Assembly (NCBI RefSeq): GCF_000183405.1
Contig: NC_014758.1
Coordinates: forward strand, 248,001-312,000
Origin: Calditerrivibrio nitroreducens DSM 19672
Lineage (GTDB): Bacteria; Chrysiogenota; Deferribacteres; Deferribacterales; Calditerrivibrionaceae
DNA length: 64,000 nt
Direction of reading: 5' to 3'
The notes beneath the pieces were generated by a model. It was not told the DNA's origin. It ran no database searches and saw only the letters and a program-made list of their open reading frames with translations. Within the stretch, counting starts at the first letter, position 1. Each line of letters opens with the position of its first letter. This document shows positions 10,096-21,020 of the stretch, one piece after another. The translations under genes were made by a program, and so were the position numbers.

Positions 10096-12003
10096 ATGGG
10101 AAAAGTCATAGGTATCGATTTGGGAACTACAAACTCAGTAGTTGCTGTAATGGAAAATGGGCAACCGAAGGTAATCATCAATGCTGAGGGGATGCCTACT
10201 ACACCATCTGTGGTTGCATTTACAGATAGTGGGGAAAGATTGGTGGGGATGCTTGCAAAAAGACAGGCTATCACCAACCATGAAAACACAATTTTTAGTA
10301 TCAAACGATTGATTGGTAGAAAATATGATTCTGCCGAAGTGGTAAAAGCGAAATCGCTTCTGCCATACAAGATAGTTCCATCAGATAATAATGATGCGTG
10401 GGTAGAGGTAAGAGGTAAGAAGTATTCTCCTCAGGAGATCTCTGCGATGATCCTTCAGAAGCTCAAAAAGACTGCGGAGGATTACCTGGGGGAAACTGTT
10501 ACAGAAGCAGTCATCACAGTGCCAGCTTATTTCAATGATGCACAGAGACAGGCAACAAAGGATGCCGGTAGGATTGCAGGACTTAATGTATTAAGAATCA
10601 TTAATGAGCCAACTGCTGCTGCTCTTGCGTATGGTCTGGATAAGAAGAAAGATGAAAAGATTGCAGTGTACGATCTTGGTGGTGGTACATTTGATATCTC
10701 AATTCTGGAACTTGGGGATGGTGTATTTGAGGTAAAATCCACTAATGGAGATACTTTCTTGGGTGGAGATGATTTTGACCAGAGGATAATAGAGTGGCTT
10801 GTGGATGAATTTTTGAAAGAGACTGGTATAAATCTAAAGAATGACAAGATGTCTCTGCAGAGGTTGAAGGAAGCTGCTGAAAAGGCTAAACATGAGCTTT
10901 CCACAGCTCTTGAAACAGAGATAAATCTGCCATTTATTACCGCAGATCAGACTGGTCCAAAGCATCTCGTGAAGAAGCTTACCAGGGCTAAATTGGAGTC
11001 TCTTGTAATGGATCTTGTTGAAAAAACGCTTGAGCCATGCAGAAAAGCTTTAAACGATGCTGGTTTGACTGTAAAGGATATCGATGAAGTCATTCTTGTG
11101 GGTGGTATGACCAGGATGCCTCTTGTGCAGCAGAAAGTGAGGGAATTTTTTGGTAAAGATCCACACAAAGGTATAAATCCTGATGAGGTGGTGGCTATCG
11201 GTGCCGCAATTCAGGCTGGTGTATTGAAGGGTGAAGTAAAAGATGTTCTACTGCTTGATGTTACTCCTCTGTCACTGGGTATTGAAACCCTTGGTGGGGT
11301 AATGACAAAAATTATAGAGAGAAACACCACTATCCCCACAAAGAAAAGCCAGATATTTACCACTGCTGCGGATAACCAGCCATCTGTTACCATCCATGTT
11401 CTTCAGGGTGAGAGGGAGATGGCTGCAGACAACAAATCGATAGGTAGATTTGATCTTGTGGGGATTCCACCTGCCCCAAGAGGTGTTCCTCAAATTGAGG
11501 TTACATTTGATATAGATGCAAACGGTATATTGAGTGTTACCGCAAAGGATCTTGGTACTGGTAAAGAGCAGTCCATCAGAATTACTCCAAGTAGCGGTTT
11601 GACTGAGGAAGAGATCAAAAGGATGGTAAAAGAGGCGGAATTAAACGCTGAAGAGGATAGAAAGAAGAAAGAGCTTGCCGAACTTAGAAATCAGGCGGAT
11701 ACATTGATATACACCACAGAAAAATCACTGAGTGAGCATGGTTCTAAAATAGACGATGCCACAAAACGGCAGATAAATGAGGCTCTTGATGAGCTTAAGA
11801 GGAATCAGACAAGCAATGATGCGGCTCTTATTAAGAGTTCTATTGAAAAACTTGCTCAGGTATCCCAAAAACTGGCGGAAGAGATCTACAAAACCTCAGC
11901 TGGTGGGGCTGCAGGTGGTGAAACAAATCCAGGTGGCGAACAGCCAAAGAAAGATAACGTTTACGATGCAGAATTCGAAGAAGTCAAAGATGATAAAAAG
12001 TAA
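10096..12003 (+). CDS. dnaK: Chaperone DnaK (Hsp70)
   Basis: ATP-driven Hsp70 chaperone. The N-terminal ATPase domain shows [13 protein letters not shown] at residues 5-17, then [23 protein letters not shown] and VGGMTRMP. The substrate-binding domain follows a linker with [19 protein letters not shown], and the helical lid ends in an acidic tail ([12 protein letters not shown]). The C-terminal Gly-rich stretch ([16 protein letters not shown]) is usual for bacterial DnaK. The length of 635 residues is normal. It is followed by an intrinsic terminator, so it closes the CIRCE-controlled transcript. Confidence 0.98.
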   Translation: MGKVIGIDLGTTNSVVAVMENGQPKVIINAEGMPTTPSVVAFTDSGERLVGMLAKRQAITNHENTIFSIKRLIGRKYDSAEVVKAKSLLPYKIVPSDNNDAWVEVRGKKYSPQEISAMILQKLKKTAEDYLGETVTEAVITVPAYFNDAQRQATKDAGRIAGLNVLRIINEPTAAALAYGLDKKKDEKIAVYDLGGGTFDISILELGDGVFEVKSTNGDTFLGGDDFDQRIIEWLVDEFLKETGINLKNDKMSLQRLKEAAEKAKHELSTALETEINLPFITADQTGPKHLVKKLTRAKLESLVMDLVEKTLEPCRKALNDAGLTVKDIDEVILVGGMTRMPLVQQKVREFFGKDPHKGINPDEVVAIGAAIQAGVLKGEVKDVLLLDVTPLSLGIETLGGVMTKIIERNTTIPTKKSQIFTTAADNQPSVTIHVLQGEREMAADNKSIGRFDLVGIPPAPRGVPQIEVTFDIDANGILSVTAKDLGTGKEQSIRITPSSGLTEEEIKRMVKEAELNAEEDRKKKELAELRNQADTLIYTTEKSLSEHGSKIDDATKRQINEALDELKRNQTSNDAALIKSSIEKLAQVSQKLAEEIYKTSAGGAAGGETNPGGEQPKKDNVYDAEFEEVKDDKK

Positions 12004-12008
12004 TAAAC

Positions 12009-12033
12009 AGAGGTGGGTGACCACCTCTTTTTT
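12009..12033 (+). terminator. Intrinsic terminator after dnaK
   Basis: Stem AGAGGTGG (12009-12016), loop GTGA, stem CCACCTCT (12021-12028), then a run of T. Perfect 8-bp arms and the T tract six bases after the dnaK stop make this a strong rho-independent terminator. Confidence 0.9.
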
Positions 12034-12108
12034 ATTTTAGAAAAGTATCGGTTTGGGTGTTTTTCCCATTTTGTCTATGTTATCAGTTGCTTTTTGTAAA
12101 TTTTTATG

Positions 12109-12136
12109 TTGTATTTAGTACTACATTTTGTATAAT
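12109..12136 (+). promoter_or_regulatory. Possible promoter of dnaJ
   Basis: A perfect -10 box TATAAT at 12131-12136 lies 28 bases before the dnaJ start. The -35 candidate TTGTAT (12109-12114, 16-base spacer) matches only TTG. No CIRCE dyad is seen here. The terminator upstream makes a separate promoter likely; the exact -35 is uncertain. Confidence 0.45.
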
Positions 12137-12164
12137 TGCTTTTATACAGCTTTAGGAGGTTAGT

Positions 12165-13265
12165 TTGGCAAAGGATTACTATGAGATACTGGGTGTGAGC
12201 AGAAATGCGTCAGATACAGAAATAAAAAAAGCTTTTAGACAGCTTGCCTTAAAATACCATCCGGATAGAAACCCTGGGAATAAAGAGGCGGAAGAGAAAT
12301 TCAGAGAGATAAATGAAGCATACAGTGTTCTGAGTGATCCCCAGAAGAGAGCCCAATACGATCAATATGGAAGGGTTCTGGATAACAATCAGGGATTTGG
12401 GGGGGATGATTTTGGTTTTTCCATTTTTGAGGAGTTTTTTGGAGATACTTTTGGTTCATTTTTTGGTGGTTCCACAAGGAGTAGAAATAAGCCCAGAAAG
12501 GGCTCCAATATAGAGATGGAAGTTGAAATCGAATTTGAAGAATCGGCAAAAGGTACCAAAAAGCAGATCGTTGTCCCTAAAACAGTTGTTTGTAAAAGAT
12601 GTGGTGGTACAGGTGCTGAGCCGGGCGCCATCATCACCTGTCCAAGATGCAATGGTACCGGCCAATTTGTTCAAAGGCAGGGCTTTTTCACAATGGCCAC
12701 ACCTTGTCCAGATTGTAGAGGTACTGGAAAGTTTGTAAAAGAGCACTGTAATGAGTGCAAAGGTGAGGGCTCTGTCAGGGAGAGGAAAAGTCTCGAGATA
12801 AAGATCCCTGCTGGTATCGAAGATGAAATGATTTTGAGAATTACCGGAGAAGGTAACAGCGGTATAAATGGTGGCCCTAATGGTGATCTATTTGTGAAAA
12901 TAAAAGTAAAGAAACATAAATTTTTCGTTAGAAAAGGTAGAGATCTACACCTTGATTTACCTATATCGTTTGTTGATGCAATACTTGGCAAAGAGATAAA
13001 TATACCAACACTTGACGGTAGTGAAACTATTAAGATTAAGCCTGGTTCCCAGCCGGATGATACGATTGTTCTTAAAGGGAAAGGTTTTCAGGATGTAAAT
13101 GGTTATGGATTGGGTAATATGGTAATCACGCTTAAAGTGGTTTTACCCACACATATCAATAAAAAACAGAAGGAATTGTTAGAAGAATTTGCTAAAAACT
13201 CTGACGAGGATACATATAAAAAACATAAGTCTATTCTTGATAGGATAAAAGAATTTTTTAGCTAA
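12165..13265 (+). CDS. dnaJ: Chaperone DnaJ (Hsp40)
   Basis: DnaK cochaperone. The J domain (1-70) contains YHPDRNPGN with the HPD triad. A Gly/Phe-rich segment follows at about 75-105. Four zinc-binding repeats come next ([32 protein letters not shown]), then the C-terminal substrate-binding domains. The start is TTG at 12165, supported by AGGAGGT at 12153-12159 and by the family N-terminus [11 protein letters not shown]. It is 366 residues long and separated from dnaK by 161 bases holding a terminator and a probable promoter. Confidence 0.96.
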   Translation: MAKDYYEILGVSRNASDTEIKKAFRQLALKYHPDRNPGNKEAEEKFREINEAYSVLSDPQKRAQYDQYGRVLDNNQGFGGDDFGFSIFEEFFGDTFGSFFGGSTRSRNKPRKGSNIEMEVEIEFEESAKGTKKQIVVPKTVVCKRCGGTGAEPGAIITCPRCNGTGQFVQRQGFFTMATPCPDCRGTGKFVKEHCNECKGEGSVRERKSLEIKIPAGIEDEMILRITGEGNSGINGGPNGDLFVKIKVKKHKFFVRKGRDLHLDLPISFVDAILGKEINIPTLDGSETIKIKPGSQPDDTIVLKGKGFQDVNGYGLGNMVITLKVVLPTHINKKQKELLEEFAKNSDEDTYKKHKSILDRIKEFFS

Positions 13266-13286
13266 ATATAAATTTCAGGTAAAAGG

Positions 13287-14615
13287 ATGAAAAAAGATCC
13301 TGTTTTAAAGAGAATTTTGTTGGTTGATGACGAAGAGAATCACCGTTTGATGCTGAAGATCAATCTATCTGGTAAAGGGTACGAACTGGTTGAGGCAGCA
13401 AACGGATTTGAAGCGCTTTCCATTATTAATGATAATGCCGATTTTTTTGCTATACTTTTAGATATAAAAATGGAGATCATGGATGGTCTTACGTTCCTTT
13501 CAAAAATAAGGGGTATGGGGATAGATACACCTGTCATAATGATATCAGCATTTGATAGTGCCGGATATGCCGTAAAAGCACTGAGACTGGGTGCAACGGA
13601 CTATCTCACAAAACCTGTGGATATTGCTCAACTTTTAAATCTGTTAGAGAATATTGGAAATAAAGATGAAGCTGAACCTGTCTTAGTCGACAATGAATAC
13701 AAATTTTCTGGTATATACTCTGCGGATGGACTGGGGCGTATTATATCGCTTCTTAAAATGGTTGCCCCAACAGATGCAACTGTGCTCATCATGGGGGAAT
13801 CCGGTACGGGTAAAGAGTTGATTGCAAGATCGATTCATGAAAACTCTCCAAGGTGCAAACATCCCTTTGTGGCGGTAAATTGTGCAGCTTTAAATGAAAA
13901 TATCATCGAGAGTGAGCTTTTTGGACATGAAAAAGGTGCTTTTACCGGTGCTATTGCCCAAAAAAAAGGGAAATTTGAGTTGGCGGATAAAGGGACGATC
14001 TTTTTGGATGAGATAGGGGAGATGCCCCTAACAACTCAGGTGAAGCTTCTCAGGGTGATACAGGAGAAGAGTATTGAGAGGGTGGGTGGAGAGAAGATTA
14101 TAAAGGTGGACGTCAGAATAATTGCAGCCACTAACAGAGACCTGAAAAGAATGGTGGAAAGTGGGGATTTTAGAGAGGATCTTTTCTTTAGGTTAAACGT
14201 ATTTCCTATAAAATTGTCACCTTTGAGGGAGAGAAAAAGTGAGATACCACTTCTTGTGGATTATTTCATAAAGCGATTTTCGGAGAAGATGGGAAAAAGG
14301 GTCAAGGGGTATTCCGATACATTTTTAAACAAACTCAAAAGTTATACTTTTCCGGGGAATGTCCGGGAGCTTGAAAATATCATAGAGAGGGCTGTTATCC
14401 TTGCCCGTGGGGATATCCTGGAGGGTTATGACCTACCTGAATTTAATGAGAAGCTGGTGGGGGATACAGATCTTGATATCAAAAATAATGAAAAACAGCT
14501 TATATTAAAAGCGCTTGAAGAGGCAAGGTATAATAAGACAAAAGCGGCGGAAATTCTGGGTATATCCAGAAGGACCCTGCATAACAAAATAAAAGAATAC
14601 GACTTAGAGGTGTGA
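13287..14615 (+). CDS. NtrC-family sigma-54-dependent response regulator (orphan)
   Basis: Receiver-AAA+-Fis transcription activator for sigma-54 promoters. The receiver (1-120) has the acidic pair in LLVDDEE and the phosphoacceptor Asp59 (ILLDIKME). The AAA+ domain carries Walker A GESGTGKE near 169-176 and the sigma-54 contact loop GAFTGA near 218-223. The Fis-type helix-turn-helix ends the protein ([20 protein letters not shown]). No histidine kinase lies beside it; it sits between dnaJ and argH, overlapping the GTG-containing leader of argH. The target genes are unknown. Confidence 0.92.
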   Translation: MKKDPVLKRILLVDDEENHRLMLKINLSGKGYELVEAANGFEALSIINDNADFFAILLDIKMEIMDGLTFLSKIRGMGIDTPVIMISAFDSAGYAVKALRLGATDYLTKPVDIAQLLNLLENIGNKDEAEPVLVDNEYKFSGIYSADGLGRIISLLKMVAPTDATVLIMGESGTGKELIARSIHENSPRCKHPFVAVNCAALNENIIESELFGHEKGAFTGAIAQKKGKFELADKGTIFLDEIGEMPLTTQVKLLRVIQEKSIERVGGEKIIKVDVRIIAATNRDLKRMVESGDFREDLFFRLNVFPIKLSPLRERKSEIPLLVDYFIKRFSEKMGKRVKGYSDTFLNKLKSYTFPGNVRELENIIERAVILARGDILEGYDLPEFNEKLVGDTDLDIKNNEKQLILKALEEARYNKTKAAEILGISRRTLHNKIKEYDLEV

Positions 14616-14617
14616 AA

Positions 14618-16006
14618 ATGGCAAAGGAAAAACCATGGGGGGGCAGGTTTGAGCTTTCCACAGATAAGCTTGCGGAAGAGTTTAATGCATCGATACATTT
14701 TGATAAAAATCTATATTGTTATGATATAGAGGGTAGTATTACTCATGCAAAAATGCTGGCAAAACAGGGGATAATAGAGCAGAGGGAGTGTGAATTAATT
14801 ATAAAAGGTTTGAAGCAGGTAAAGGATGAGATAGATAAAGGTGAGTTTGTATTTGAAACTGAAGATGAAGATATACATATGGCGGTGGAGAAGAGATTAA
14901 GTAAGATAATTGGACCTGTTGCTGGGAAGCTCCATACTGCCAGAAGTAGAAACGATCAGGTGGCGACAGATTTTAGACTATACGTAAGAGATCAGATAGA
15001 TAATATAAAAAAGGGTATATTGGATCTGCTCGGTGTTATAATTGCAAAAGCAGAGGACAACATAGATCTGATTATGCCCGGCTATACCCACCTTCAGACG
15101 GCTCAGCCGATACTTTTTTCCCATTGGATTATGGCTTACTTTCATATGCTTTATAGAGACTATACAAGGTTTGACGATTGTAGAAAAAGGTTAAACTATT
15201 CCCCACTGGGATCAGGTGCACTTGCCGGAACTACATTTCCTATAGATAGAGATTTTACAGCCAGAGAGCTCGGATTTACCGCCCCTACTGAAAATAGTAT
15301 AGACTCTGTGAGTGATAGAGATTTTGCACTTGAATTTATGTCAGCTGCTGCCATATGTCAGATGCATCTCTCCAGATGGGCGGAGGAGCTTATAATTTTT
15401 TCATCTTCAGAATTTAAATTTATAGAATTATCCGATGATTTCTGCACCGGTAGCAGTATAATGCCCCAGAAAAAAAATCCGGATATGGCAGAGTTGATAA
15501 GGGGGAAAACGGGTAGAGTATATGGTAATCTAATCTCTCTTCTAACAACGATGAAAGGGTTGCCCCTTGCCTATAATAAAGATATGCAGGAGGATAAAGA
15601 GCCTGTTTTTGATACAGTCAATACATTATTAACATCCCTTAGGATATTTGCACCGATGATATCAAAGGTCACTTTAAATAAAGAGAAGATGTACAGATCT
15701 GCCCAACTGGGGTATTCCACAGCCACCGATTATGCTGATTATCTTGTAACAAAAGGTGTTCCATTCAGGGATGCCCATCATATTGTGGGGGAGACGGTGG
15801 CTTACGCTATCAAAGCAGGTAAAGACCTTTCTGAGCTTACGATTGAGGAGTTTAAACAGTTTACTGATCTTGTGAATATAGATATATATGACACTGTGAC
15901 GGTGGAAAGCTGTATCAAAAAGAGGAATAGTTTTGGTGGTACATCTTATGATGCGGTAAAGGTACAATTGGAAAATGCTAAAAGACTCTTGAAAGCTCTC
16001 ATATAG
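14618..16006 (+). CDS. argH: Argininosuccinate lyase
   Basis: Last step of arginine synthesis: splits argininosuccinate into arginine and fumarate. The fumarase/aspartase signature [12 protein letters not shown] is present near residue 280, with the N-terminal KPWGGRF and SRNDQVATD motifs. The length is 462 residues. I place the start at ATG 14618, five bases after AGAGGTG, rather than at the GTG at 14612 inside the preceding gene's stop region. The only other arginine gene in the window, argB, is 8 kb away on the other strand. Confidence 0.95.
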   Translation: MAKEKPWGGRFELSTDKLAEEFNASIHFDKNLYCYDIEGSITHAKMLAKQGIIEQRECELIIKGLKQVKDEIDKGEFVFETEDEDIHMAVEKRLSKIIGPVAGKLHTARSRNDQVATDFRLYVRDQIDNIKKGILDLLGVIIAKAEDNIDLIMPGYTHLQTAQPILFSHWIMAYFHMLYRDYTRFDDCRKRLNYSPLGSGALAGTTFPIDRDFTARELGFTAPTENSIDSVSDRDFALEFMSAAAICQMHLSRWAEELIIFSSSEFKFIELSDDFCTGSSIMPQKKNPDMAELIRGKTGRVYGNLISLLTTMKGLPLAYNKDMQEDKEPVFDTVNTLLTSLRIFAPMISKVTLNKEKMYRSAQLGYSTATDYADYLVTKGVPFRDAHHIVGETVAYAIKAGKDLSELTIEEFKQFTDLVNIDIYDTVTVESCIKKRNSFGGTSYDAVKVQLENAKRLLKALI

Positions 16007-16149
16007 AGAGTATTTTTTGAAGCAACGATGAATTGGGATCTATCTACTTAAAGCAAGCTTGCAAACTTGGGGAATATAAAGGCGATTACCCTACATCATT
16101 TTACAAATTTGACTAAAGATTAAACGATTTTAGACGAAATTTATAATAG

Positions 16150-16177
16150 TTGAAATTTTAAAATTATTTTGTATAAT
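16150..16177 (+). promoter_or_regulatory. Sigma-70-type promoter of the chemoreceptor gene
   Basis: TTGAAA at 16150-16155 and a perfect TATAAT at 16172-16177 with a 16-base spacer, 27 bases before the ATG. It does not resemble a flagellar sigma-28 promoter. The preceding intergenic stretch (16007-16149) holds nothing else I recognise apart from the short palindrome GCAAGCTTGC near 16060. Confidence 0.65.
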
Positions 16178-16203
16178 TAGAATAAAACAGAGAGGAGACT
16201 ATA

Positions 16204-18645
16204 ATGTTTAAGTTTAAAATCGGCTTGAAGTCTAAAATATTTGTACCCACCATCATTGGGATCTTATTCATATTATTTCTTGGGTTATATGACAGGTATA
16301 GAACATCTAATGAAATAATAAATAAAATCATCGAAAAAGATACAAAAGATATAGAGCTGACCTTCAATACCGTTGTGGATGAGAGCCTAAATGGTATTAA
16401 AAAAACTGTTGAATTGATAGCTACCAATCAAGAATATGCCAAGTATGCAGCAGAGCAAAACAGGGAGGCACTCCTAAAATTATTAGGTGGTTATTATAAA
16501 AGTATCAGATCGGATATCTCCCAGTTTCAATATCATACTCCGGATGCTAAGACGATTCTTAGGTTTCATTTACCAGAAAAGTATGGGGATGATCTGCGTG
16601 GTTTTAGAAAGACAGTGGTGAAGGCAAATCAGACGAAGCAGCCGGTAATAGGTTTTGAAGTGGGGGTTGGGGGTCCTGGTTTAAGGGTGGTTTACCCTGT
16701 ATTTTACAGCGGGACCCATGTGGGGAGTGTAGAGTTTGGTGCAGAGATCAACTCTATCCTTAGTAAGCTACAGAAGCAATTTCATATCGAGTATTCTATC
16801 GGTATCAAGGATGATGTTTTTAAGAGAGCAAAAAGAAAAGATTCTGATAAAGATTTTAAAAAAGATGGCTTAGTCTACTATACTTTCCAAGGGGAAAAGA
16901 TCAAGGATATTATTAATCAGTTTAACGGGAATAAGCTTTACAATATAAATGAGAAAAAGTATTATGCTTTTGCTATACCCTTTGTGGATTTCTCTGGAGA
17001 AAGTGTGGGGCATCTTCTTGTGGCAAAAGATTATACAGATCTTATAAATAATAATCTTACGCAGCTGTACAAAACGATGGTTGTGCTTATTATTTTGTCG
17101 GCATTGGTTCTCATCTTATTGTTTGTACTAATAAATAACATTATGAAAACAGTTAAAAGTTTTGTAAATATTGCTAAAGAGCTCGCCCATGGTGATGGGG
17201 ATTTCTCCAAACGGATCCCTCAAAGATATGCCGATTTTGCAACGATCACTGGAATAAATGATAGTAACCTACTCCAGAAGATGAAAGATAAACCTTGCTG
17301 GCTTATCATTGGGGATTATGCTGAAGAAAGGGTATGCCCTATTCTTAGAAACAATCAGGCAAGATCTTGTGAAGACTGTAAGGTGTTTAATGCCCATTGC
17401 ACAGATGAGATATGCCAGATGTCTACATGGTTTAACATCTTTATAGAAGTAACTGAAAGATCTTTTATAAAAGTCATGAGAAAAGTAACCGGACTGGTGG
17501 AAAATGCCCCAATTATGTGGCAATCGGTTTACAAACTTACGGATAAGAATGAGAAAAACTCCCAGATGGCCATGCAAACAGCCACCGCCGGTGAAGAGAT
17601 GTCGAGTACAATTGCTGAGATATCAAACGGTGTGGATGAGATGCGAAACAAATCAAATGAAACACAACATCTTGCAATAGAAGGTAGCAGACTTGTGGCG
17701 GAATCCACAACCTATTCCGACGATGTACAGAATGCATTTAGCAATCTCAAGAGTAATATAGATGAGCTTATTGCAAATGCCAACAGAATAGGGGCAGTGG
17801 TGGGGGTCATAAACGACATATCAGAGCAGACAAACCTACTGGCACTTAATGCTGCCATAGAGGCGGCAAGGGCGGGAGAGCACGGTAGAGGGTTTGCAGT
17901 GGTTGCCGATGAGGTGAGGAAGCTTGCGGAGAAAACCCAGAAGTCTACAAAAGAGATCGAGCATATGATCAGGGAGATGCAGTTTAAGGTGAAGAATGTG
18001 GGGAAAGATGTGGAGGGATCCTCCAGCTCAGTTCAAAAACAGTATGAAATAGCCCAAAAAACTCAGGAGGGGTTTAACGTAATTCTGTCTTCAATAGATG
18101 AGCTTAATCAAACTATCAATACAATTGCCACTGCTCTGGAAGAGCAGACTAAGGCCACTGCAGAGATTGCCCAGAGTATGACTAATATTTCGGAGTCCAC
18201 ATCCAGCTCTATTGACAACATAAAGGATCTTACCACAAAGATACAATCTATCCTTGGTGAGGCTTCATCAGTGATCGGGATGCTCAATTCTTATAAGTAT
18301 AGTGCTAAAGGGGTTACTTTTATAAGGGCAAAGCTTGCTCACCTGGAGTTTATTAGTAAACTATACGATGCAATAGTGATTAAAAAACCATATGATGTCG
18401 TAGATCATAGACATTGCAACTTTGGTCTCTTTTATTATTCTGATGGTATAAAAGAGTTTGGATCAGATTTCGATTTCAAAGCTCTGGAGCCATATCATAT
18501 TAAGGTTCATGACCTTGGTAAAAAGGCTATGGAATTTGTAAAAAATGGTAGATTTGAGAATGCATTGAATATAGTTAAAGAGATGGAGGAGCCATTAGCT
18601 GTGCTTAACAAACATCTTGATAATCTGATAAGAAGATATATATAG
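16204..18645 (+). CDS. Chemoreceptor with periplasmic Cache-like, cysteine-rich and CZB domains
   Basis: Methyl-accepting chemotaxis protein of 813 residues. Helix 1 is at about 12-32 and helix 2 at about 292-315, with a periplasmic Cache-like sensor between them that includes [19 protein letters not shown], like sensors of the dCache_3 type. After the HAMP region comes a cytoplasmic cysteine-rich segment (about 360-415) with Cys in CWLII, VCPIL, CEDC, HC and IC. The signalling helices (about 450-695) hold the conserved tip around residues 534-577 ([20 protein letters not shown]). The C-terminus is a chemoreceptor zinc-binding domain with the HC pair in [12 protein letters not shown] and flanking His residues. 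No C-terminal CheR-docking pentapeptide is seen. Confidence 0.92.
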   Translation: MFKFKIGLKSKIFVPTIIGILFILFLGLYDRYRTSNEIINKIIEKDTKDIELTFNTVVDESLNGIKKTVELIATNQEYAKYAAEQNREALLKLLGGYYKSIRSDISQFQYHTPDAKTILRFHLPEKYGDDLRGFRKTVVKANQTKQPVIGFEVGVGGPGLRVVYPVFYSGTHVGSVEFGAEINSILSKLQKQFHIEYSIGIKDDVFKRAKRKDSDKDFKKDGLVYYTFQGEKIKDIINQFNGNKLYNINEKKYYAFAIPFVDFSGESVGHLLVAKDYTDLINNNLTQLYKTMVVLIILSALVLILLFVLINNIMKTVKSFVNIAKELAHGDGDFSKRIPQRYADFATITGINDSNLLQKMKDKPCWLIIGDYAEERVCPILRNNQARSCEDCKVFNAHCTDEICQMSTWFNIFIEVTERSFIKVMRKVTGLVENAPIMWQSVYKLTDKNEKNSQMAMQTATAGEEMSSTIAEISNGVDEMRNKSNETQHLAIEGSRLVAESTTYSDDVQNAFSNLKSNIDELIANANRIGAVVGVINDISEQTNLLALNAAIEAARAGEHGRGFAVVADEVRKLAEKTQKSTKEIEHMIREMQFKVKNVGKDVEGSSSSVQKQYEIAQKTQEGFNVILSSIDELNQTINTIATALEEQTKATAEIAQSMTNISESTSSSIDNIKDLTTKIQSILGEASSVIGMLNSYKYSAKGVTFIRAKLAHLEFISKLYDAIVIKKPYDVVDHRHCNFGLFYYSDGIKEFGSDFDFKALEPYHIKVHDLGKKAMEFVKNGRFENALNIVKEMEEPLAVLNKHLDNLIRRYI

Positions 18646-18698
18646 CTTTTTTGTGGATAGTGGATCTTGGGTAGTTTAAAAAAGTAAACGGTATTTGA

Positions 18699-19301
18699 AT
18701 GAATAAGTTTGAACTGGATCCGTTTACGTATGATGAAAACCCTATGCATGTTGAAAGGGGTAACACTATTGCAGAAAGGATTAAGCAGTCCATTGATATC
18801 GGTAGAGATTGGGTAATTGCGGATTTTGGCTGTGGGACAGGGCTCTTGGGGATCAATTTTATAGGGCAGGTGAAATCTATCGATATGATAGATATGTCTG
18901 AGAATATGCTTAATGTTTTGTCTGATAAGATACAAAATCAAAGTTTCAAGGATGTTCATCCTGTAAGGATGGACATCCTTGCTGATAGATTACCTGCGGA
19001 GAAATATAATCTGATAATTACGTTGATGGCTTTTCATCACATAGAAAGTATCCCTGAAGCAGTAATGAAACTTGCTTTTATGATCAAAAAAGGTTTTTAT
19101 CTTGCAATTTCAGATCTTGATATTGAAGATGGTAGCTATCATCCCGATGAACAGCCCCCTCATTTTGGTATAGATCAGGCATTTCTGGTTAAATCTGCAT
19201 TGGATGCTGGGTTTCATTTACATCATATCTCAGTGCCATATGTGGTATCTAAAAACAATAAGAATTACCCTATCTTTTTACATATATACCAGAAGAGGTA
19301 G
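18699..19301 (+). CDS. Class I SAM-dependent methyltransferase, substrate unknown
   Basis: A 200-residue Rossmann-fold methyltransferase. The SAM-binding motif I is VIADFGCGTGLLGI (about residues 43-56), followed by MIDMSENMLN (motif II) and a TLMAFHHIES segment like that of small-molecule methyltransferases of the UbiE/Methyltransf_11 type. The substrate cannot be told. It starts 53 bases after the chemoreceptor gene and is followed by a damaged small ORF. The ATG at 18699 lacks a strong ribosome site. Confidence 0.75.
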   Translation: MNKFELDPFTYDENPMHVERGNTIAERIKQSIDIGRDWVIADFGCGTGLLGINFIGQVKSIDMIDMSENMLNVLSDKIQNQSFKDVHPVRMDILADRLPAEKYNLIITLMAFHHIESIPEAVMKLAFMIKKGFYLAISDLDIEDGSYHPDEQPPHFGIDQAFLVKSALDAGFHLHHISVPYVVSKNNKNYPIFLHIYQKR

Positions 19302-19313
19302 ACCGTATCAAAT

Positions 19314-19589
19314 ATGGAGAGATTACAAAAAATCGCTAAACTGTAAAATAAGGAGAATGAACTACCTGACTATCTCCTTGAAAAGATTCTGAATTTCAAA
19401 GCTGGGGATGACCTTTTGATCGATGAGCTGATAGGAAAAGAGGAATATTTTAATAGTGAAGGGGGTGTGGGATCTTTTTCAGAAGGTTATTCCGTGTCAG
19501 ATATCGAAAAGACGCTTAAAAAGTTTGACGTATGGAATTTTAAAGATGTGTTCCAGGTTTTTGTAAATAGTTGTAGTAACTTCACTTGA
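19314..19589 (+). pseudogene. Decayed or unusually started small ORF before the histidine kinase
   Basis: The frame starting at ATG 19314 reads MERLQKIAKL, then a TAA at 19344-19346, then about 80 further codons of coding-like sequence (NELPDYLLEKILNFKAGDDL through DVWNFKDVFQVF) to TGA at 19587. No ATG occurs in the longer part. Only GTG, TTG or CTG codons deep inside could start it, and none has a clear ribosome site. It is in the same frame as the following kinase gene. A gene broken by one stop codon is the simplest reading. I do not recognise the protein. Confidence 0.45.
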
Positions 19590-19619
19590 TTTTTGCTTAA
19601 TAAAGAGTTATTAAAAGCT

Positions 19620-21020
19620 ATGTTTACCTTAAGAGGCAGACTTATTTTTCTGATGCTGTTTTTATACGTTTTAATTGCCATTTCTCTTTTTGTAATAAGT
19701 CAACAATCCCAAAAAGCTCTGATAGACGAGATTAATGATAATATAGAAGACCTTACAAAAGCCATTCAGATTAGTGTCCAGAATTTGACATCAGAAAATC
19801 TTGATTCCCAAAACCAGGTGGAGGAGCTTGTAAAAAAGTTTCGTAAAAAAGGTGTTACTGAGGTGTCTATACTTTCGGATGATAGAGAGATATTAGCCAG
19901 CTCTAATCCTAAAAAGGTGGGTAAACGTATCGATAAAAATATCAATACAGACTTTCTCATAAAAGCTGAGCTTGGATCTAAAAGTTTAAATGAAAAGATT
20001 AAAGAGATCAATCTCCCTATAATTATTGGTGATGAAAAGTACGGATATGTGAATCTTGTCTTGCATCTTGATACTTATACAGAGATACAGAAAAAACATT
20101 TTAGAATGAGACTGATTATCACTCTGGGGATATTCTTAATAGGTACCATCCTGATCATTATTCTTGCCACCCAGTATGTAAAACCGATAAATAAATTGGT
20201 GGAATCCACCATAAAAGTATCCAATGGGGATCTTGTTCCTATACAAATGAGTGGTTTAAATGCCACTCCGGAGATAAGGCTACTGGTCAATAATTTCAAT
20301 GATATGATTATAAAAATAAAGGAGCGTTTTGAATTGGAGAAGCAGCTGGAGGAGATGTCTCATCTGTACAAGGTGGGGCAGCTTTCATCTGCAATTGCAC
20401 ATGAGATAAAAAATCCTCTGAATTTCATCAATCTTGCAATTAATCAGGTAAAAGATGAATTAAAAGAGAAAAATTATGACCCAAATTTGATAAATATGCT
20501 TAAAATGGTGGAGGACGAAGTAAAAAGGATCTCTGACCTCCTGGTGAACTTCCTTGAATATGGAAAACCTATTAAGCTGGAATGGCAGAGATGTTCGATT
20601 AGAGAGATTATGGATTCACTTTATAAAATTGTAAACTTAAAAATGCAAGACAGTGACATCAAGCTACTGTTCGATATACCAGAAGAGATTATCTTTAATT
20701 GTGATAGGGAAAAACTTATGGGTAGTTTACTCAACCTTTTGATAAATTCTGTTGAGTCGATAGGTAAGAAGGGGGAGATAAAGGTAAGAGCCTATCGTGA
20801 GGGAAATTCTGTTTTTATAGAGGTTTTAGATAATGGCAAAGGGATACCTGATAGTATAAAGGAGAGGATCTTTGAACCTTATGTATCCACAAAAGCTACA
20901 GGGATGGGACTTGGTCTCGCCTTTACCAGAAGAATTATTGAAGAGCATGGGGGGAAGATATATTTGGACGATAAATATAAAGATGGAGCAAAATTTGTTA
21001 TAGAGTTGCCTTATGAGTGA
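19620..21020 (+). CDS. Membrane sensor histidine kinase
   Basis: Sensor kinase of the HAMP-HisKA-HATPase type. Helix 1 lies within residues 5-28, a short extracytoplasmic sensor follows, and helix 2 spans about 163-183 before a HAMP domain. The phosphoacceptor is about His261 in SAIAHEIKNPLNFI. ATP-binding boxes LLINSVES, DNGKGIPD and GMGLGLAF are all present, so it should be active. ATG 19620 places the first helix at the N-terminus; a TTG at 19593 would add nine residues. The gene overlaps the NtrC-type regulator gene by 8 bases, so they form a two-component pair like AtoSC or ZraSR. The signal is unknown. Confidence 0.9.
   Translation: MFTLRGRLIFLMLFLYVLIAISLFVISQQSQKALIDEINDNIEDLTKAIQISVQNLTSENLDSQNQVEELVKKFRKKGVTEVSILSDDREILASSNPKKVGKRIDKNINTDFLIKAELGSKSLNEKIKEINLPIIIGDEKYGYVNLVLHLDTYTEIQKKHFRMRLIITLGIFLIGTILIIILATQYVKPINKLVESTIKVSNGDLVPIQMSGLNATPEIRLLVNNFNDMIIKIKERFELEKQLEEMSHLYKVGQLSSAIAHEIKNPLNFINLAINQVKDELKEKNYDPNLINMLKMVEDEVKRISDLLVNFLEYGKPIKLEWQRCSIREIMDSLYKIVNLKMQDSDIKLLFDIPEEIIFNCDREKLMGSLLNLLINSVESIGKKGEIKVRAYREGNSVFIEVLDNGKGIPDSIKERIFEPYVSTKATGMGLGLAFTRRIIEEHGGKIYLDDKYKDGAKFVIELPYE

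Noticed and set aside
12523-12738. Plus-strand frame within dnaJ
   Set aside because: A shadow of the zinc-finger coding region, with no ribosome site and no recognisable protein.
16060-16075. Palindrome GCAAGCTTGC before the chemoreceptor gene
   Set aside because: Short, without a T tail or repeats elsewhere nearby; likely chance.
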